The notes below the pieces were generated by a model, which was not told where the DNA came from, made no database searches, and saw only the letters and a list, made by a program, of their open reading frames with translations. From Candidatus Apopatosoma intestinale (lineage in GTDB: Bacteria; Bacillota; Clostridia; Oscillospirales; CAG-272), in the NCBI GenBank assembly GCA_003524145.1, contig DODZ01000017.1, forward strand, positions 7,885 through 38,111: a stretch of 30,227 bases of DNA, written 5' to 3'. Shown in pieces: positions 6,567-13,654 of the stretch. Position 1 is the stretch's first letter, and every line of letters starts with the position of its first letter. A program made the translations under genes and the position numbers.

Positions 6567-7391
6567 ATGAACGAGAGAACATATTCGACACCATTGGGCA
6601 AAATCCATTATTGGGTGCATATGATTTCACCGGACGGGGTAACGTTGGTGTTCCTGCCCGGTCTGACGGCGGATCACCGGTTGTTTGACAAACAAATCGT
6701 GTATTTTGAGGGGAAATACAATGTCCTTGTGTGGGACGCCCCCGGCCACGCCGCCTCCTGGCCCTTTGCCTTTGACTTCGATTTGATGGACAAGGCAAGG
6801 TGGCTGGACGGAATTTTGGAACAGGAGGGGATCACAAAACCCGTTATCGTGGGGCAGTCTATGGGCGGCTATGTGGGACAGGTGTATGCGCAAAATTACC
6901 ACAAAAAGCTGAAGGGCTTTGTGTCCATTGACTCCGCGCCGCTGCAACGAAAGTATATGACAAAGCCGGAGCTTTGGCTGCTGAAACGAATGGAGCCAGT
7001 CTATCGCTACTATCCGTGGAAGGCCCTCTTAAAGTCCGGGACAAAGGGCGTTGCCCTGTCGGAATACGGAAGGACCCTGATGCGGGACATGATGCTGGTG
7101 TATGACGGCGACCAGAAGCGCTACGCAAAGATTGCCGGTCACGGCTTCCGAATCCTTGCCGAGGCGGTGGAGCGTGATTTGCCGTATGAAATCAAATGCC
7201 CAGCCCTGCTCATATGCGGCGAACAGGATCATGCGGGATCTTGTGTTCGATACAACAAGGCGTGGCATAAAAATACGGGCATACCGCTGGAGTGGATCAA
7301 AGATGCGGGGCACAACTCCAACACAGACCAGCCAAAGACCGTAAATCGGCTGATTGAAAAGTTTGCCAACGCAGCGGGGCGGTATCTATGA
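6567..7391 (+). CDS. Alpha/beta hydrolase
   Basis: The 274-residue single-domain hydrolase has its nucleophile elbow at GQSMGG (S98), a probable acid D221 in ICGEQD, and H249 in DAGHNSN, which completes the triad. The oxyanion-side loop LPGLTADHR is at residues 30-38. No signal peptide is present, so it is cytoplasmic. The substrate (ester, lactone or amide) is unknown. GGGAGAGTGAGG precedes ATG 6567, and its stop codon overlaps the next start (ATGA at 7388-7391). It is therefore translationally coupled to the CPBP protease. Confidence 0.9.
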   Translation: MNERTYSTPLGKIHYWVHMISPDGVTLVFLPGLTADHRLFDKQIVYFEGKYNVLVWDAPGHAASWPFAFDFDLMDKARWLDGILEQEGITKPVIVGQSMGGYVGQVYAQNYHKKLKGFVSIDSAPLQRKYMTKPELWLLKRMEPVYRYYPWKALLKSGTKGVALSEYGRTLMRDMMLVYDGDQKRYAKIAGHGFRILAEAVERDLPYEIKCPALLICGEQDHAGSCVRYNKAWHKNTGIPLEWIKDAGHNSNTDQPKTVNRLIEKFANAAGRYL

Positions 7392-8224
7392 TTTCTGCTG
7401 AAAATGATTTAAAAAACCAAAGTCCGATTGTTGGAAAGACATATGTTTGTGACCGGGACATGATACGGAAAGAAAGAATCGTACTGAAAACAGCTCTGGC
7501 AACGTTTGTGCTGTTGCTATTCTTTTTCACGCAGGGCGCGATCGTTGTGATCATGGGGATAGATGGCGTTCCCTCCGCGCTGATCAGGGGCGCTGTTATC
7601 TGGGGGCTTGTTGCTATCACATTGGCGTATTCCATCATCCGATACAAAGGAATCTCAAAGCTGGGATTTCGCAGTGCGGAAAAAGGGGCGGCAAAGAGAA
7701 TGCTTTATTTTTCGCCGCTGTTGCTCATTGCCCTCTTCCATTTTGCGGCGGGAATCGATTGGAAGGTCGGAGCGGCTTTTCTGTTCGCCAACCTGTTTCT
7801 GACACTGGGCATCGGAATGGCGGAGGAAATTTTCTTTCGGGGCATTATCTGTGGCCTGTGGCTCAAGCACGGCACCGTAAAGGCGATGATGATCTCCTCC
7901 ATTCTTTTCGGGCTCAGCCATATCCTGAATATAGCAGGCGGCGCGAAGCTTTTCGAGACACTTCTTCAAATCTGCTTCGCGCTGGTCTACGGAATGGTAT
8001 TTGCCTTGATTTTTGAGGAGGGGCGTAGCCTTCTTCCATGCGTACTGCTCCACGCCCTGCACGACTTCTGCTCCTTCATCAGCGGGGAGGGCTCCGCGCA
8101 ATTTGAGGTTGTTCTGGGCGCGGTACAATTTATCGTACTGTTGGTATATTTTATCTATCTTCTCCGAATGACTGCTCACAAAAGCGAGAGGGAACGGGCT
8201 AGGAAGGCAGATGAAAAACGATGA
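7388..8224 (+). CDS. CPBP (CAAX/Abi-type) intramembrane metalloprotease
   Basis: The 278-residue protein has about eight hydrophobic segments and the glutamic-type intramembrane protease motifs: E146-E147-xxx-R151, F174-G-L-S-H178 and L-H222-A-L-H225-D226. The family includes CAAX prenyl endopeptidase Rce1 and bacteriocin self-immunity proteins. The start overlaps the alpha/beta hydrolase stop and its stop overlaps the next start (ATGA at 8221-8224). An ICMT-like methyltransferase lies two genes on. The pairing of an Rce1-like protease with an ICMT-like enzyme in one operon echoes the CAAX processing steps of eukaryotes, but no CAAX substrate is visible. Confidence 0.9.
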   Translation: MISAENDLKNQSPIVGKTYVCDRDMIRKERIVLKTALATFVLLLFFFTQGAIVVIMGIDGVPSALIRGAVIWGLVAITLAYSIIRYKGISKLGFRSAEKGAAKRMLYFSPLLLIALFHFAAGIDWKVGAAFLFANLFLTLGIGMAEEIFFRGIICGLWLKHGTVKAMMISSILFGLSHILNIAGGAKLFETLLQICFALVYGMVFALIFEEGRSLLPCVLLHALHDFCSFISGEGSAQFEVVLGAVQFIVLLVYFIYLLRMTAHKSERERARKADEKR

Positions 8225-8642
8225 AAAAGTATAAAATCATGTACTATTCGGGAGCGGCAATCAGCCTGTTGGTGGGGCTGTGGCACTTTACCGTGCCGTG
8301 GATGTTTGGCTGGGCGTCATATATACCGTATGAAACGTTGGTGGTCCCCATCAATTATGTCAACCTATGCTTTTCGTTTTTACTGTCGGGGTGATCCTTA
8401 CCGTCATTCTGTGGGGCAAAAAGGTGTTTGCTCAGAACCCGGAGGCGTTCTATCTCTACGGTTTTTTGCTGGCCCTTTGGATTTTCCAGGTGGTTGTGGC
8501 GGTGATTTATCCCTGCCCGCCGGAATCAAACGTATGGATGTCCTACGGGCAGTTCGGCGGTTCTGTTCTGGTATGTGTTCTGTTGCTTGTACCGTTTATC
8601 CGGGTGGCATCCACAAGGAAGAATAGAAAAAGTAATGGCTAA
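8221..8642 (+). pseudogene. Membrane protein with a single-base frameshift
   Basis: ATG 8221 opens a frame reading MKKYKIMYYSGAAISLLVGL and further hydrophobic sequence to LCFSFLLSG, then stops at 8392-8394. The -1 frame continues without break as VILTVILWGKKVF to the stop at 8640-8642. Joining the two gives a coherent 140-residue protein with four membrane segments at about 10-30, 45-65, 78-96 and 108-130. The shift lies at GGGG (8388-8391), where one more G would restore the frame. It may be a real mutation, a sequencing error in a G run, or programmed slippage. The family is not recognised. Translation is coupled to the CPBP gene. Confidence 0.7.
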
Positions 8643-8670
8643 AACAAAATTCATTTAGAGGAGTTGCATT

Positions 8671-9270
8671 ATGAAATATCCGGTGGAAGAAATTCTCTCT
8701 TATCCCCTGCTTGCTCTTTTTGTGCTGGCGGTGTTTTACGGCATTTATTTTGTCAAGATGCTGGCGCAGAAGCGCCGCGGCATACGGACGCTGCAAATCA
8801 GACAGCGAAAGGAAAAGTCCATTCAAACAGTAGAACTGCTGATGAGCATGGCCACGCTGGGCGTTGTGATTGCACAGCTTGTGTCCATAGCGTTTGGCTG
8901 GAGCTGCCTCCCGACAAATGCGCGCTTTACCGGCTTCTGCACCGGGATGCTCGGTGATTTGATCTTTCTTCTTTCCGTTCTCTGTATGAAGGATAGCTGG
9001 AGGGCGGGTATCCCGGATAAGGATCACACAGAGCTGGTTACATCCGGAATCTATCGGTTCAGCCGCAATCCGGCTTTTCTCGGCTTTGACCTCATGTATA
9101 TCGGTATGATGCTGATGTACTGTAATTTGTTGATAGTGCCGCTTACGGTGTTTGCCATTGTGATGCTACATTTACAAATTTTGCAGGAGGAACGGTACCT
9201 GGACGAAACATTCGGCGAGGCGTACCGAGAATACAAGCGGCATACATTCCGCTATCTTGGGTGGCGATAA
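8671..9270 (+). CDS. Isoprenylcysteine carboxyl methyltransferase-like (ICMT/PEMT) membrane protein
   Basis: The 199-residue protein has about four or five membrane segments and the ICMT/PEMT cofactor signature. SGIYRFSRNPAFLGF at 125-139 and EERYLDETFGEAYREYKRH at 173-191 are the SAM-binding and C-terminal motifs of the family. Bacterial members methylate or are thought to methylate lipids or small hydrophobic substrates; the substrate here is unknown. GAGGAG lies before ATG 8671. It ends the run of co-directional genes that begins with the C45-type hydrolase. Confidence 0.88.
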   Translation: MKYPVEEILSYPLLALFVLAVFYGIYFVKMLAQKRRGIRTLQIRQRKEKSIQTVELLMSMATLGVVIAQLVSIAFGWSCLPTNARFTGFCTGMLGDLIFLLSVLCMKDSWRAGIPDKDHTELVTSGIYRFSRNPAFLGFDLMYIGMMLMYCNLLIVPLTVFAIVMLHLQILQEERYLDETFGEAYREYKRHTFRYLGWR

Positions 9271-9357
9271 AGAAGAAAGATTTGTTGCGGATAACAAGCA
9301 GTCATTATGAATATTGCGAAAATATATCGTGATTAAGGTATTCCGGAGGAACGATTT

Positions 9358-9402
9358 ATGCAGCTTGATATTAAGAAAGTAAAGTTAAGTAGCCACACAT
9401 AA
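9358..9402 (+). other. Possible 14-codon peptide or gene remnant
   Basis: The gap 9271-9454 has no full gene. CCGGAGGA at 9342-9349 precedes ATG 9358 and a 14-codon frame (MQLDIKKVKLSSHT). The same frame is open upstream to a TAA at 9334, before which MNIAKIYRD is readable. This looks like the tail of a decayed gene rather than a functional peptide. Confidence 0.25.
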
Positions 9403-9454
9403 AGCGCATCTATTTTGACGCATTCTCTAAAAACGATCGGAAGGAGAAAATGAA

Positions 9455-9640
9455 ATGAAAAAAGTACTGAATACACTTTTCATCATAGCAAGTTTAGGTT
9501 TGATCGCAGCGGGTGCAATCTTCCTGTGCGTCAGCATTTTCGATGGAAATGAGACCACGATGCCATTGGTGATCGCATTGGCGTGTATATTGCTATCAAA
9601 CCTTTTTTATGTGATTCGGATGAATATGGATAAGAAATAG
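9455..9640 (+). CDS. Small two-span membrane protein
   Basis: The 61-residue protein has two hydrophobic segments (residues 5-27 and 36-53) and a basic C-terminus. AAGGAG at 9441-9446 lies 8 bases before ATG 9455. An overlapping two-codon frame (ATGAAATGA, 9450-9458) spans the start and could only be a leader accident. The family is not recognised. Confidence 0.6.
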   Translation: MKKVLNTLFIIASLGLIAAGAIFLCVSIFDGNETTMPLVIALACILLSNLFYVIRMNMDKK

Positions 9641-9692
9641 CAACGCAATCGTGTTCGATCAAACCAAATCTGAATTCGGAAAGGAAACCATT

Positions 9693-10217
9693 ATGAAACA
9701 GCAAAAACTATTAGGCATCGTCATGACTGTCTGCGCCCTCCTGCTGATTCTTGCCGGGTGCGCACCCAGCTTTGAGGGAAACAGGATAAAGAATGCGGAT
9801 TCCTACCGGTTAGATATCAAAACCATGAACTGCACAGACACGCACACGCTGGAGCTGAAGCATGGTGACACGCTCAAAATTATATTCGAGACGGTGCAAG
9901 GGTCGCTGGAGATGAAGATCACGGCGCCGGATGGGACTGCGCTCTATCAGGGAGACGGAACCGTGACGGAATTCACTGTAACGGCGCCTTTGGACGGTGC
10001 CTACGCGATCTTCGTCGTGGGGCAGAAGGCAAAGGGCAACATCAACATTGATGTGGAAAGAGTCACGCGCGGCGAGGGCGAAACGGGAAATGGCGGAGAA
10101 GATGAGGTTGAAGCGAGCTATCCGGGAGCGGATGCGATGGAGCTTTTGAATCATCACGGGGATACGACTACGGTATATAAATCGGCTGGCGGCACCAATA
10201 TTCCATTTTACCTATAA
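9693..10217 (+). CDS. Predicted lipoprotein, probably frameshifted near the C-terminus
   Basis: The 174-residue frame starts with a basic n-region and hydrophobic core ending in the lipobox L20-A-G-C23, so it should be lipidated and exported. ATG 9693 is preferred to 9651 because AAAGGAAA lies just upstream and the signal peptide begins there. Residues about 25-130 look like a beta-rich domain (alternating hydrophobic pattern, ITAPDGTALYQGDG). After TAA at 10215-10217, the -1 frame reads on as LPINGTDIRTDEDGAEWNE to a stop at 10274-10276. That may be the original C-terminus lost by a one-base change. Function unknown. Confidence 0.65.
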   Translation: MKQQKLLGIVMTVCALLLILAGCAPSFEGNRIKNADSYRLDIKTMNCTDTHTLELKHGDTLKIIFETVQGSLEMKITAPDGTALYQGDGTVTEFTVTAPLDGAYAIFVVGQKAKGNINIDVERVTRGEGETGNGGEDEVEASYPGADAMELLNHHGDTTTVYKSAGGTNIPFYL

Positions 10218-10318
10218 ACGGTACGGATATCCGGACCGATGAGGACGGGGCGGAGTGGAATGAGACGGTGGAATAAGGGCGACAATTCAAATGGCGAATA
10301 TCGTTATTTTAGACGCAA

Positions 10319-10447
10319 ATGCAATTTCCGGCTACCATTGACGGATCGGGTGTTATGTATTTTGTTTCCGGTCTGCTTATGGGATTGTCGGTTGGCGAAA
10401 TACTCTCCGGCATGATAGTGATCAGGAAGAAACTCATGCAGAAATAA
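10319..10447 (+). CDS. Possible 42-residue membrane peptide
   Basis: ATG 10319 opens a 42-codon frame with one hydrophobic segment (YFVSGLLMGLSVGEILSGM) and a basic end (RKKLMQK), the usual shape of a small single-span protein. No strong ribosome binding site is visible upstream. It may be the tail of a lost gene. Confidence 0.3.
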   Translation: MQFPATIDGSGVMYFVSGLLMGLSVGEILSGMIVIRKKLMQK

Positions 10448-10473
10448 CAGATTAAAACCTGTATCAAAAGCAC

Positions 10474-10512
10474 AAAAAGGCTCCGGCATCTGTAAGAGCA
10501 GATGCCGGAGCC
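10474..10512 (-). terminator. Intrinsic terminator of the hsp20 gene
   Basis: A perfect 14-bp stem, GGCTCCGGCATCTG (10479-10492) with CAGATGCCGGAGCC (10499-10512), has a 6-base loop. On the minus strand it is followed by TTTTT (10478-10474). It lies 14 bases beyond the hsp20 stop codon. Confidence 0.9.
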
Positions 10513-10525
10513 GTATTTATGCGGA

Positions 10526-10954
10526 TTATTCAATCGCAATTTTGCTGGCAGAAGCAAGTTTCTTCTGATCCACCTTGGGCAGAACGACCGACAAAACGCC
10601 GGATTCGTATTTTGCCTTGACATCCTCGGGCTTTACATTGCCGACATAGAAGCTACGCGAGCAAACACCTGCGTAACGCTCCTGACGGAGAATGCGTCCT
10701 TTCTTGTCCTCTTCCTTCTTGTCAAGACCTTTTTCTGCGCTGACGGTCAAATACCCGTCCTTGATATCAAGGTTGATCTCATCCTTCTTGAAGCCCGGCA
10801 GATCGACGGAGAGCTCATAGCTGTCATCCATCTCACGAATATCGGTCTTCAACAGATTTCTTGCGTTCTTTCCGTAAAGCGGATTGTGTGCGCCAAAGAA
10901 GCTCTCATCAAAGAAATCATCTAACATATTCTCACCAAAAATGCTCGGTACCAT
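10526..10954 (-). CDS. hsp20: Small heat shock protein (Hsp20 / alpha-crystallin family)
   Basis: The 142-residue chaperone has a short N-terminal arm (MVPSIFGENMLDDFFDE) and an alpha-crystallin domain at about residues 35-130. Conserved parts are KTDIREMDDSYELSVDLPGF, the INLDIKDGYLTVSAEK strand pair, and G-V-L-S-V-V-L-P near the end of the domain. It holds unfolded proteins as an ATP-independent oligomeric chaperone in the cytoplasm. The start at 10954 is chosen because GGAGGGA lies between it and the in-frame upstream ATG at 10969. No CIRCE element is visible in the 250-bp divergent spacer. That spacer contains only short palindromes (GCGTTAACGC at 11012-11021; GCCC/GGGC at 11036-11046). 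Confidence 0.93.
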   Translation of the reverse strand: MVPSIFGENMLDDFFDESFFGAHNPLYGKNARNLLKTDIREMDDSYELSVDLPGFKKDEINLDIKDGYLTVSAEKGLDKKEEDKKGRILRQERYAGVCSRSFYVGNVKPEDVKAKYESGVLSVVLPKVDQKKLASASKIAIE

Positions 10955-11120
10955 AATAAATCCCTCCATTTATATAAACTGTTTTTATTTTCAGCGTTCC
11001 GCGGTCAGCCCGCGTTAACGCACTGTTTTCGCTTCGCCCTTCGGGCTACATTGTCAAAGCACCCATCGGAACCACTCCGTTTCCTTTTTTCTTTTACATC
11101 TATATTGTATTCGTTTTCTC

Positions 11121-11149
11121 TTGAAAAAACAATGTTTTAGTGATATAAT
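11121..11149 (+). promoter_or_regulatory. Promoter of the PucR-type regulator
   Basis: TTGAAA (11121-11126) and TATAAT (11144-11149) are separated by 17 bp. The start codon is 55 bases downstream. Confidence 0.75.
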
Positions 11150-11163
11150 AAATGCAGATATAG

Positions 11164-11180
11164 TTGTGCTTGCAGCACAA
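11164..11180. promoter_or_regulatory. Perfect inverted repeat just past the transcription start
   Basis: TTGTGCT-TGC-AGCACAA is a perfect 7+7 inverted repeat, 14 bases after the -10 box and before the ribosome binding site. It suits an operator for autoregulation or a short leader hairpin. Confidence 0.4.
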
Positions 11181-11204
11181 TAATCATTGAAAGAAGGTGA
11201 AAAC

Positions 11205-11207
11205 TTG
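11205..11207 (+). promoter_or_regulatory. TTG start codon of the PucR-type regulator
   Basis: AGAAGGTG at 11192-11199 lies about 5 bases before TTG 11205. An in-frame TTG at 11187 precedes that site and would leave it inside the gene, so 11205 is the better start. Confidence 0.65.
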
Positions 11208-12443
11208 TCTCAACCGCAATGGCGATCCGGAGATATAACAGCTCTGATCACAGAATTTTTTGAGCAGGATGATCTACACCAGCTTGCGCTTGATGTCGGC
11301 ATTTTTTTGGACTGTCCTCTGCTTGTTCTCGACGATGCTTATCGTGTCGTGGCGCATTTCTGCCCCGCCGGGTTTTCCGACCCGTTGTTCCGTTGCGCAG
11401 TTTCACAAGGTGCAATCACTTATGAGTCAAGTGCGGTCATCAGTAAAAGCCCGGCGCTCAGCAAAGGATGTGCCGATATGATCAAATTGGGAGAAAGTCC
11501 CTTTCGCCGGCGTTTTGCACCGCTCATCTGTACCGGTGTCCTACTCGGATATCTTGTCTGCGTGGACACGGATGGTCATTTTCAAAAAATTCAGGAGGCA
11601 GTCTGGCAACAAATTGACATGATCCTCGCAAAACAGCTTTTTATCGAAACAAGCCGTCAGGACAAGCCATTTGAAACGACCGAAGATATTCTGATGCATT
11701 TGCTTGACGGAGGATTTCCGTCCGCCTCCTATTTTCGACTACGGGCAGTGGGCACTTTTCTTGCGGACTTTCACCCGTCCGCTTTTGCATTGATGGATCT
11801 GACTGCTTACCACAGTCGGTATCCCGGGGTGCATCACCTGAAAGAAGAAATCGGTGAACGTTTTCCGGATTCTCATCCCTTTCTCTACAAGGGTGACGTA
11901 TTTCTGTTTCTGCATAGAGGCAGTGATGTAGATATATTCACAGAACTGGCAAAAGAATTCGATTTGAAGGTAATTGTTTCAGAGGCGATTCGCGATCTGT
12001 ATGACCTTCCGTCACTTTACCGTGCCGCACACGATGCGTTGGATATGATTGTGGGAAGCAATTATCACGGTGAAAACGTCTCTTCTGTGGCGCAATTGCG
12101 GACGCCGTTGCTTCTTAAAAATCTGGAATCCCGCGACGATCTTATCTCACCGGAGCTCAGAGCGCTCGCCGAACACGACCGAAAAAAAGGAACGCAATAC
12201 TGTGAAACACTGTACTTTTATCTGATTTACAGCCGCTCGCTCAAAAAGACCTGCGACGCATTGTTTACCCACCGCAACACAGTTCTGTATCGTATCGAAA
12301 GAATACGGGATGACTTTCTTATCCCGCTGGACGATCCGGAACGGCACGTCGAGTTGCTGTTTGGCGTAGCGATTCTGCTGTTTCAAAATAAAGGCGCGGA
12401 ATTCTTTTTGCGGACAATGCCGCAAACGGATGATGAATACTAA
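11205..12443 (+). CDS. PucR/CdaR-type transcriptional regulator
   Basis: The protein has 412 residues from the TTG start. The N-terminal part (about 10-150) has a GAF/sensor-like pattern, including CPLLVLDDAYRVVAH and a second strand pair LICTGVLLGYLVCVD. The middle (about 190-310) is a GGDEF-like/CdaR linker region. The C-terminus (about 331-389) is a PucR-type helix-turn-helix (HTH_30) with LKKTCDALFTHRNTVLYRIE and the following RIRDDFLIPLDDPE. These proteins respond to small metabolites such as purines or sugar acids; the ligand here is unknown. It is divergent from hsp20 and 24 bases upstream of the DUF1003 gene, so its target may be either. Confidence 0.88.
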   Translation: MSQPQWRSGDITALITEFFEQDDLHQLALDVGIFLDCPLLVLDDAYRVVAHFCPAGFSDPLFRCAVSQGAITYESSAVISKSPALSKGCADMIKLGESPFRRRFAPLICTGVLLGYLVCVDTDGHFQKIQEAVWQQIDMILAKQLFIETSRQDKPFETTEDILMHLLDGGFPSASYFRLRAVGTFLADFHPSAFALMDLTAYHSRYPGVHHLKEEIGERFPDSHPFLYKGDVFLFLHRGSDVDIFTELAKEFDLKVIVSEAIRDLYDLPSLYRAAHDALDMIVGSNYHGENVSSVAQLRTPLLLKNLESRDDLISPELRALAEHDRKKGTQYCETLYFYLIYSRSLKKTCDALFTHRNTVLYRIERIRDDFLIPLDDPERHVELLFGVAILLFQNKGAEFFLRTMPQTDDEY

Positions 12444-12467
12444 TTTATTGAATAAGGGGAAGAAATT

Positions 12468-12983
12468 ATGAAGGAAAACAGAAAGTTATTACAGGAAGTA
12501 CTGAATGAGATCCGACAAGATATGACAGATGAGGAGGTTCTGAATCTTTTGTCGGACAGTAAAATTTCCGTCAGTCCCGAAAAAGAAAAGGAAAAATACA
12601 CACTCGGGCAACGGGCAGCTGACACCATTGCGACATTTGCGGGCAGCTGGGCGTTTATATTTTCGTTTGCAGGTGTGCTGGTTCTGTGGATGGTCATCAA
12701 CGCAATTCTTGCGACAAAAGCGTTTGACCCATATCCGTTTATTCTTCTGAATCTTGTCTTGTCCTGTGTTGCAGCCATTCAGGCACCGCTGATTATGATG
12801 AGTCAGAACCGTCAGGAGGAAAAAGATCGTCGTCGTGCGGAAAACGATTATAAGGTCAACCTGAAAACCGAGATCATGATTGAGGATCTTTACGATAAGG
12901 TGAACTCGATCCTTGCCAAGCAGTCGCAAATTGAGAAACTGTTGGCGGAGAAAAAGACGAAAGGCGAGGAAAAAAAGGAATAA
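12468..12983 (+). CDS. DUF1003 family membrane protein
   Basis: The 171-residue protein has a charged N-terminus, a conserved stretch RAADTIATFAGSWAFIFSF, and two membrane segments at about residues 60-82 and 90-112. Between them lies FDPYPFILLNLVLS, and APLIMMSQNRQEEKDR follows the second segment. These are the DUF1003 hallmarks. The C-terminus is a Lys/Glu-rich coiled coil (about 113-171). Function unknown. GGGGAAG precedes ATG 12468, and it probably shares the PucR transcript. Confidence 0.92.
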   Translation: MKENRKLLQEVLNEIRQDMTDEEVLNLLSDSKISVSPEKEKEKYTLGQRAADTIATFAGSWAFIFSFAGVLVLWMVINAILATKAFDPYPFILLNLVLSCVAAIQAPLIMMSQNRQEEKDRRRAENDYKVNLKTEIMIEDLYDKVNSILAKQSQIEKLLAEKKTKGEEKKE

Positions 12984-13140
12984 AATATCGGCAAATCAAA
13001 ATGTCAAAAAGTGCGTATATCATGCGGTTGTATTTCATTGCCCAAAATATAAGGATTTGATTATCTGACGATAATCACAGATGATTTCCGGTTTGCTGAG
13101 ATCCTTGCGAAGCATCTTTTAAGACCATAACAGCCAAACA

Positions 13141-13173
13141 AAGAGCATTGCGAAAAGCAATGCTCTTTTTTCG
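13141..13173 (+). terminator. Intrinsic terminator of the PucR-DUF1003 unit
   Basis: AAGAGCATTGC (13141-13151) pairs with GCAATGCTCTT (13157-13167) around a GAAAA loop, followed by a run of T. The rest of the 229-bp gap after the DUF1003 gene holds no gene that I can support. Confidence 0.9.
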
Positions 13174-13212
13174 GTAATCAATTTATAAAACAAAATATGG
13201 AGGAGATAATCC

Positions 13213-13388
13213 GTGAGTAATCACTGTACAATTTATGCAGAGATGCACATGATTTTTGACAATGATTTTGATGTGCACTCAATAGAAAAACAATTAGGAA
13301 TTGCCCCAACAGAATGTAAATCGCGTAATGAAACACGAATATCACCTTTGACAAATAATCCTACTTTAAACTCGAGGGTGCGGAAAAA
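13213..13388 (+). pseudogene. DUF4279-like gene fragment, cut by a CRISPR repeat
   Basis: A GGAGGAG site precedes GTG 13213. The first 50 or so residues (IYAEMHMIFDNDFDVHSIEK, then QLGIAPTECKSRNETR) match the N-terminal pattern of DUF4279 proteins, in which a beta strand is followed by D-F-D-xxxI-xxxLGIxPT. From 13389 the frame runs through CRISPR repeat sequence to a stop at 13572 and loses all family character. The gene is truncated, and its 3' part is not present nearby. Confidence 0.55.
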
Positions 13389-13483
13389 GTCGTCCCCCAT
13401 GCGGGGGACGTGGATTGAAATTGAGACGCCAGAAGAATCGAGGAATCCTTTTTGCGGTCGTCCCCCGTGCGGGGACGTGGATT
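13389..13483 (+). CRISPR. Orphan two-repeat, one-spacer CRISPR relic (type I-C-like repeat)
   Basis: Repeat 1 (13389-13421, 33 bases) contains a GTCCCCC/GGGGGAC stem around ATGC and ends in GTGGATTGAAAT, the ending usual for type I-C repeats. After a 35-base spacer (13422-13456) the second copy (13457-13483) keeps the stem with one G lost and the GTGGATT. It then diverges where GAAAT is expected, as in a degenerate leader-distal repeat. Repeat and spacer lengths fit type I-C. No cas gene or A/T-rich leader is visible in the window. Confidence 0.75.
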
Positions 13484-13604
13484 CCGGCAGCAAACAAACG
13501 CGGCAGTTTGAATTCTATAACTATAGCTCCATTATAACACAGGATTGTTATCAGTTCCTATTTTTTCGATAGTGTTGCCCTTGATAGTATAATTCACCCT
13601 CTTA

Positions 13605-13637
13605 AAAGACAATATCCACCCTTGGCGGGTGGATATT
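13605..13637 (-). terminator. Intrinsic terminator of glnN
   Basis: On the minus strand AATATCCACCC (13637-13627) pairs with its complement at 13621-13611 around a 5-base loop. It is followed by GTCTTTT. It lies 17 bases past the glnN stop codon. Confidence 0.8.
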
Positions 13638-13654
13638 TTCAAGATATTCAACTA

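Noticed and set aside
5691..6620. 309-codon open frame on the minus strand
   Set aside because: It lies opposite the C45-type hydrolase gene, has no ribosome binding site and shows no family motif. It is a by-product of high G+C codon usage.
10955..11120. CIRCE heat-shock operator for hsp20
   Set aside because: The TTAGCACTC-N9-GAGTGCTAA pattern is absent. Only short unrelated palindromes are present.
13389..13572. C-terminal half of the DUF4279 protein encoded by the CRISPR repeats
   Set aside because: The translated sequence is repeat-derived and lacks DUF4279 character, so the gene is treated as truncated at 13388.
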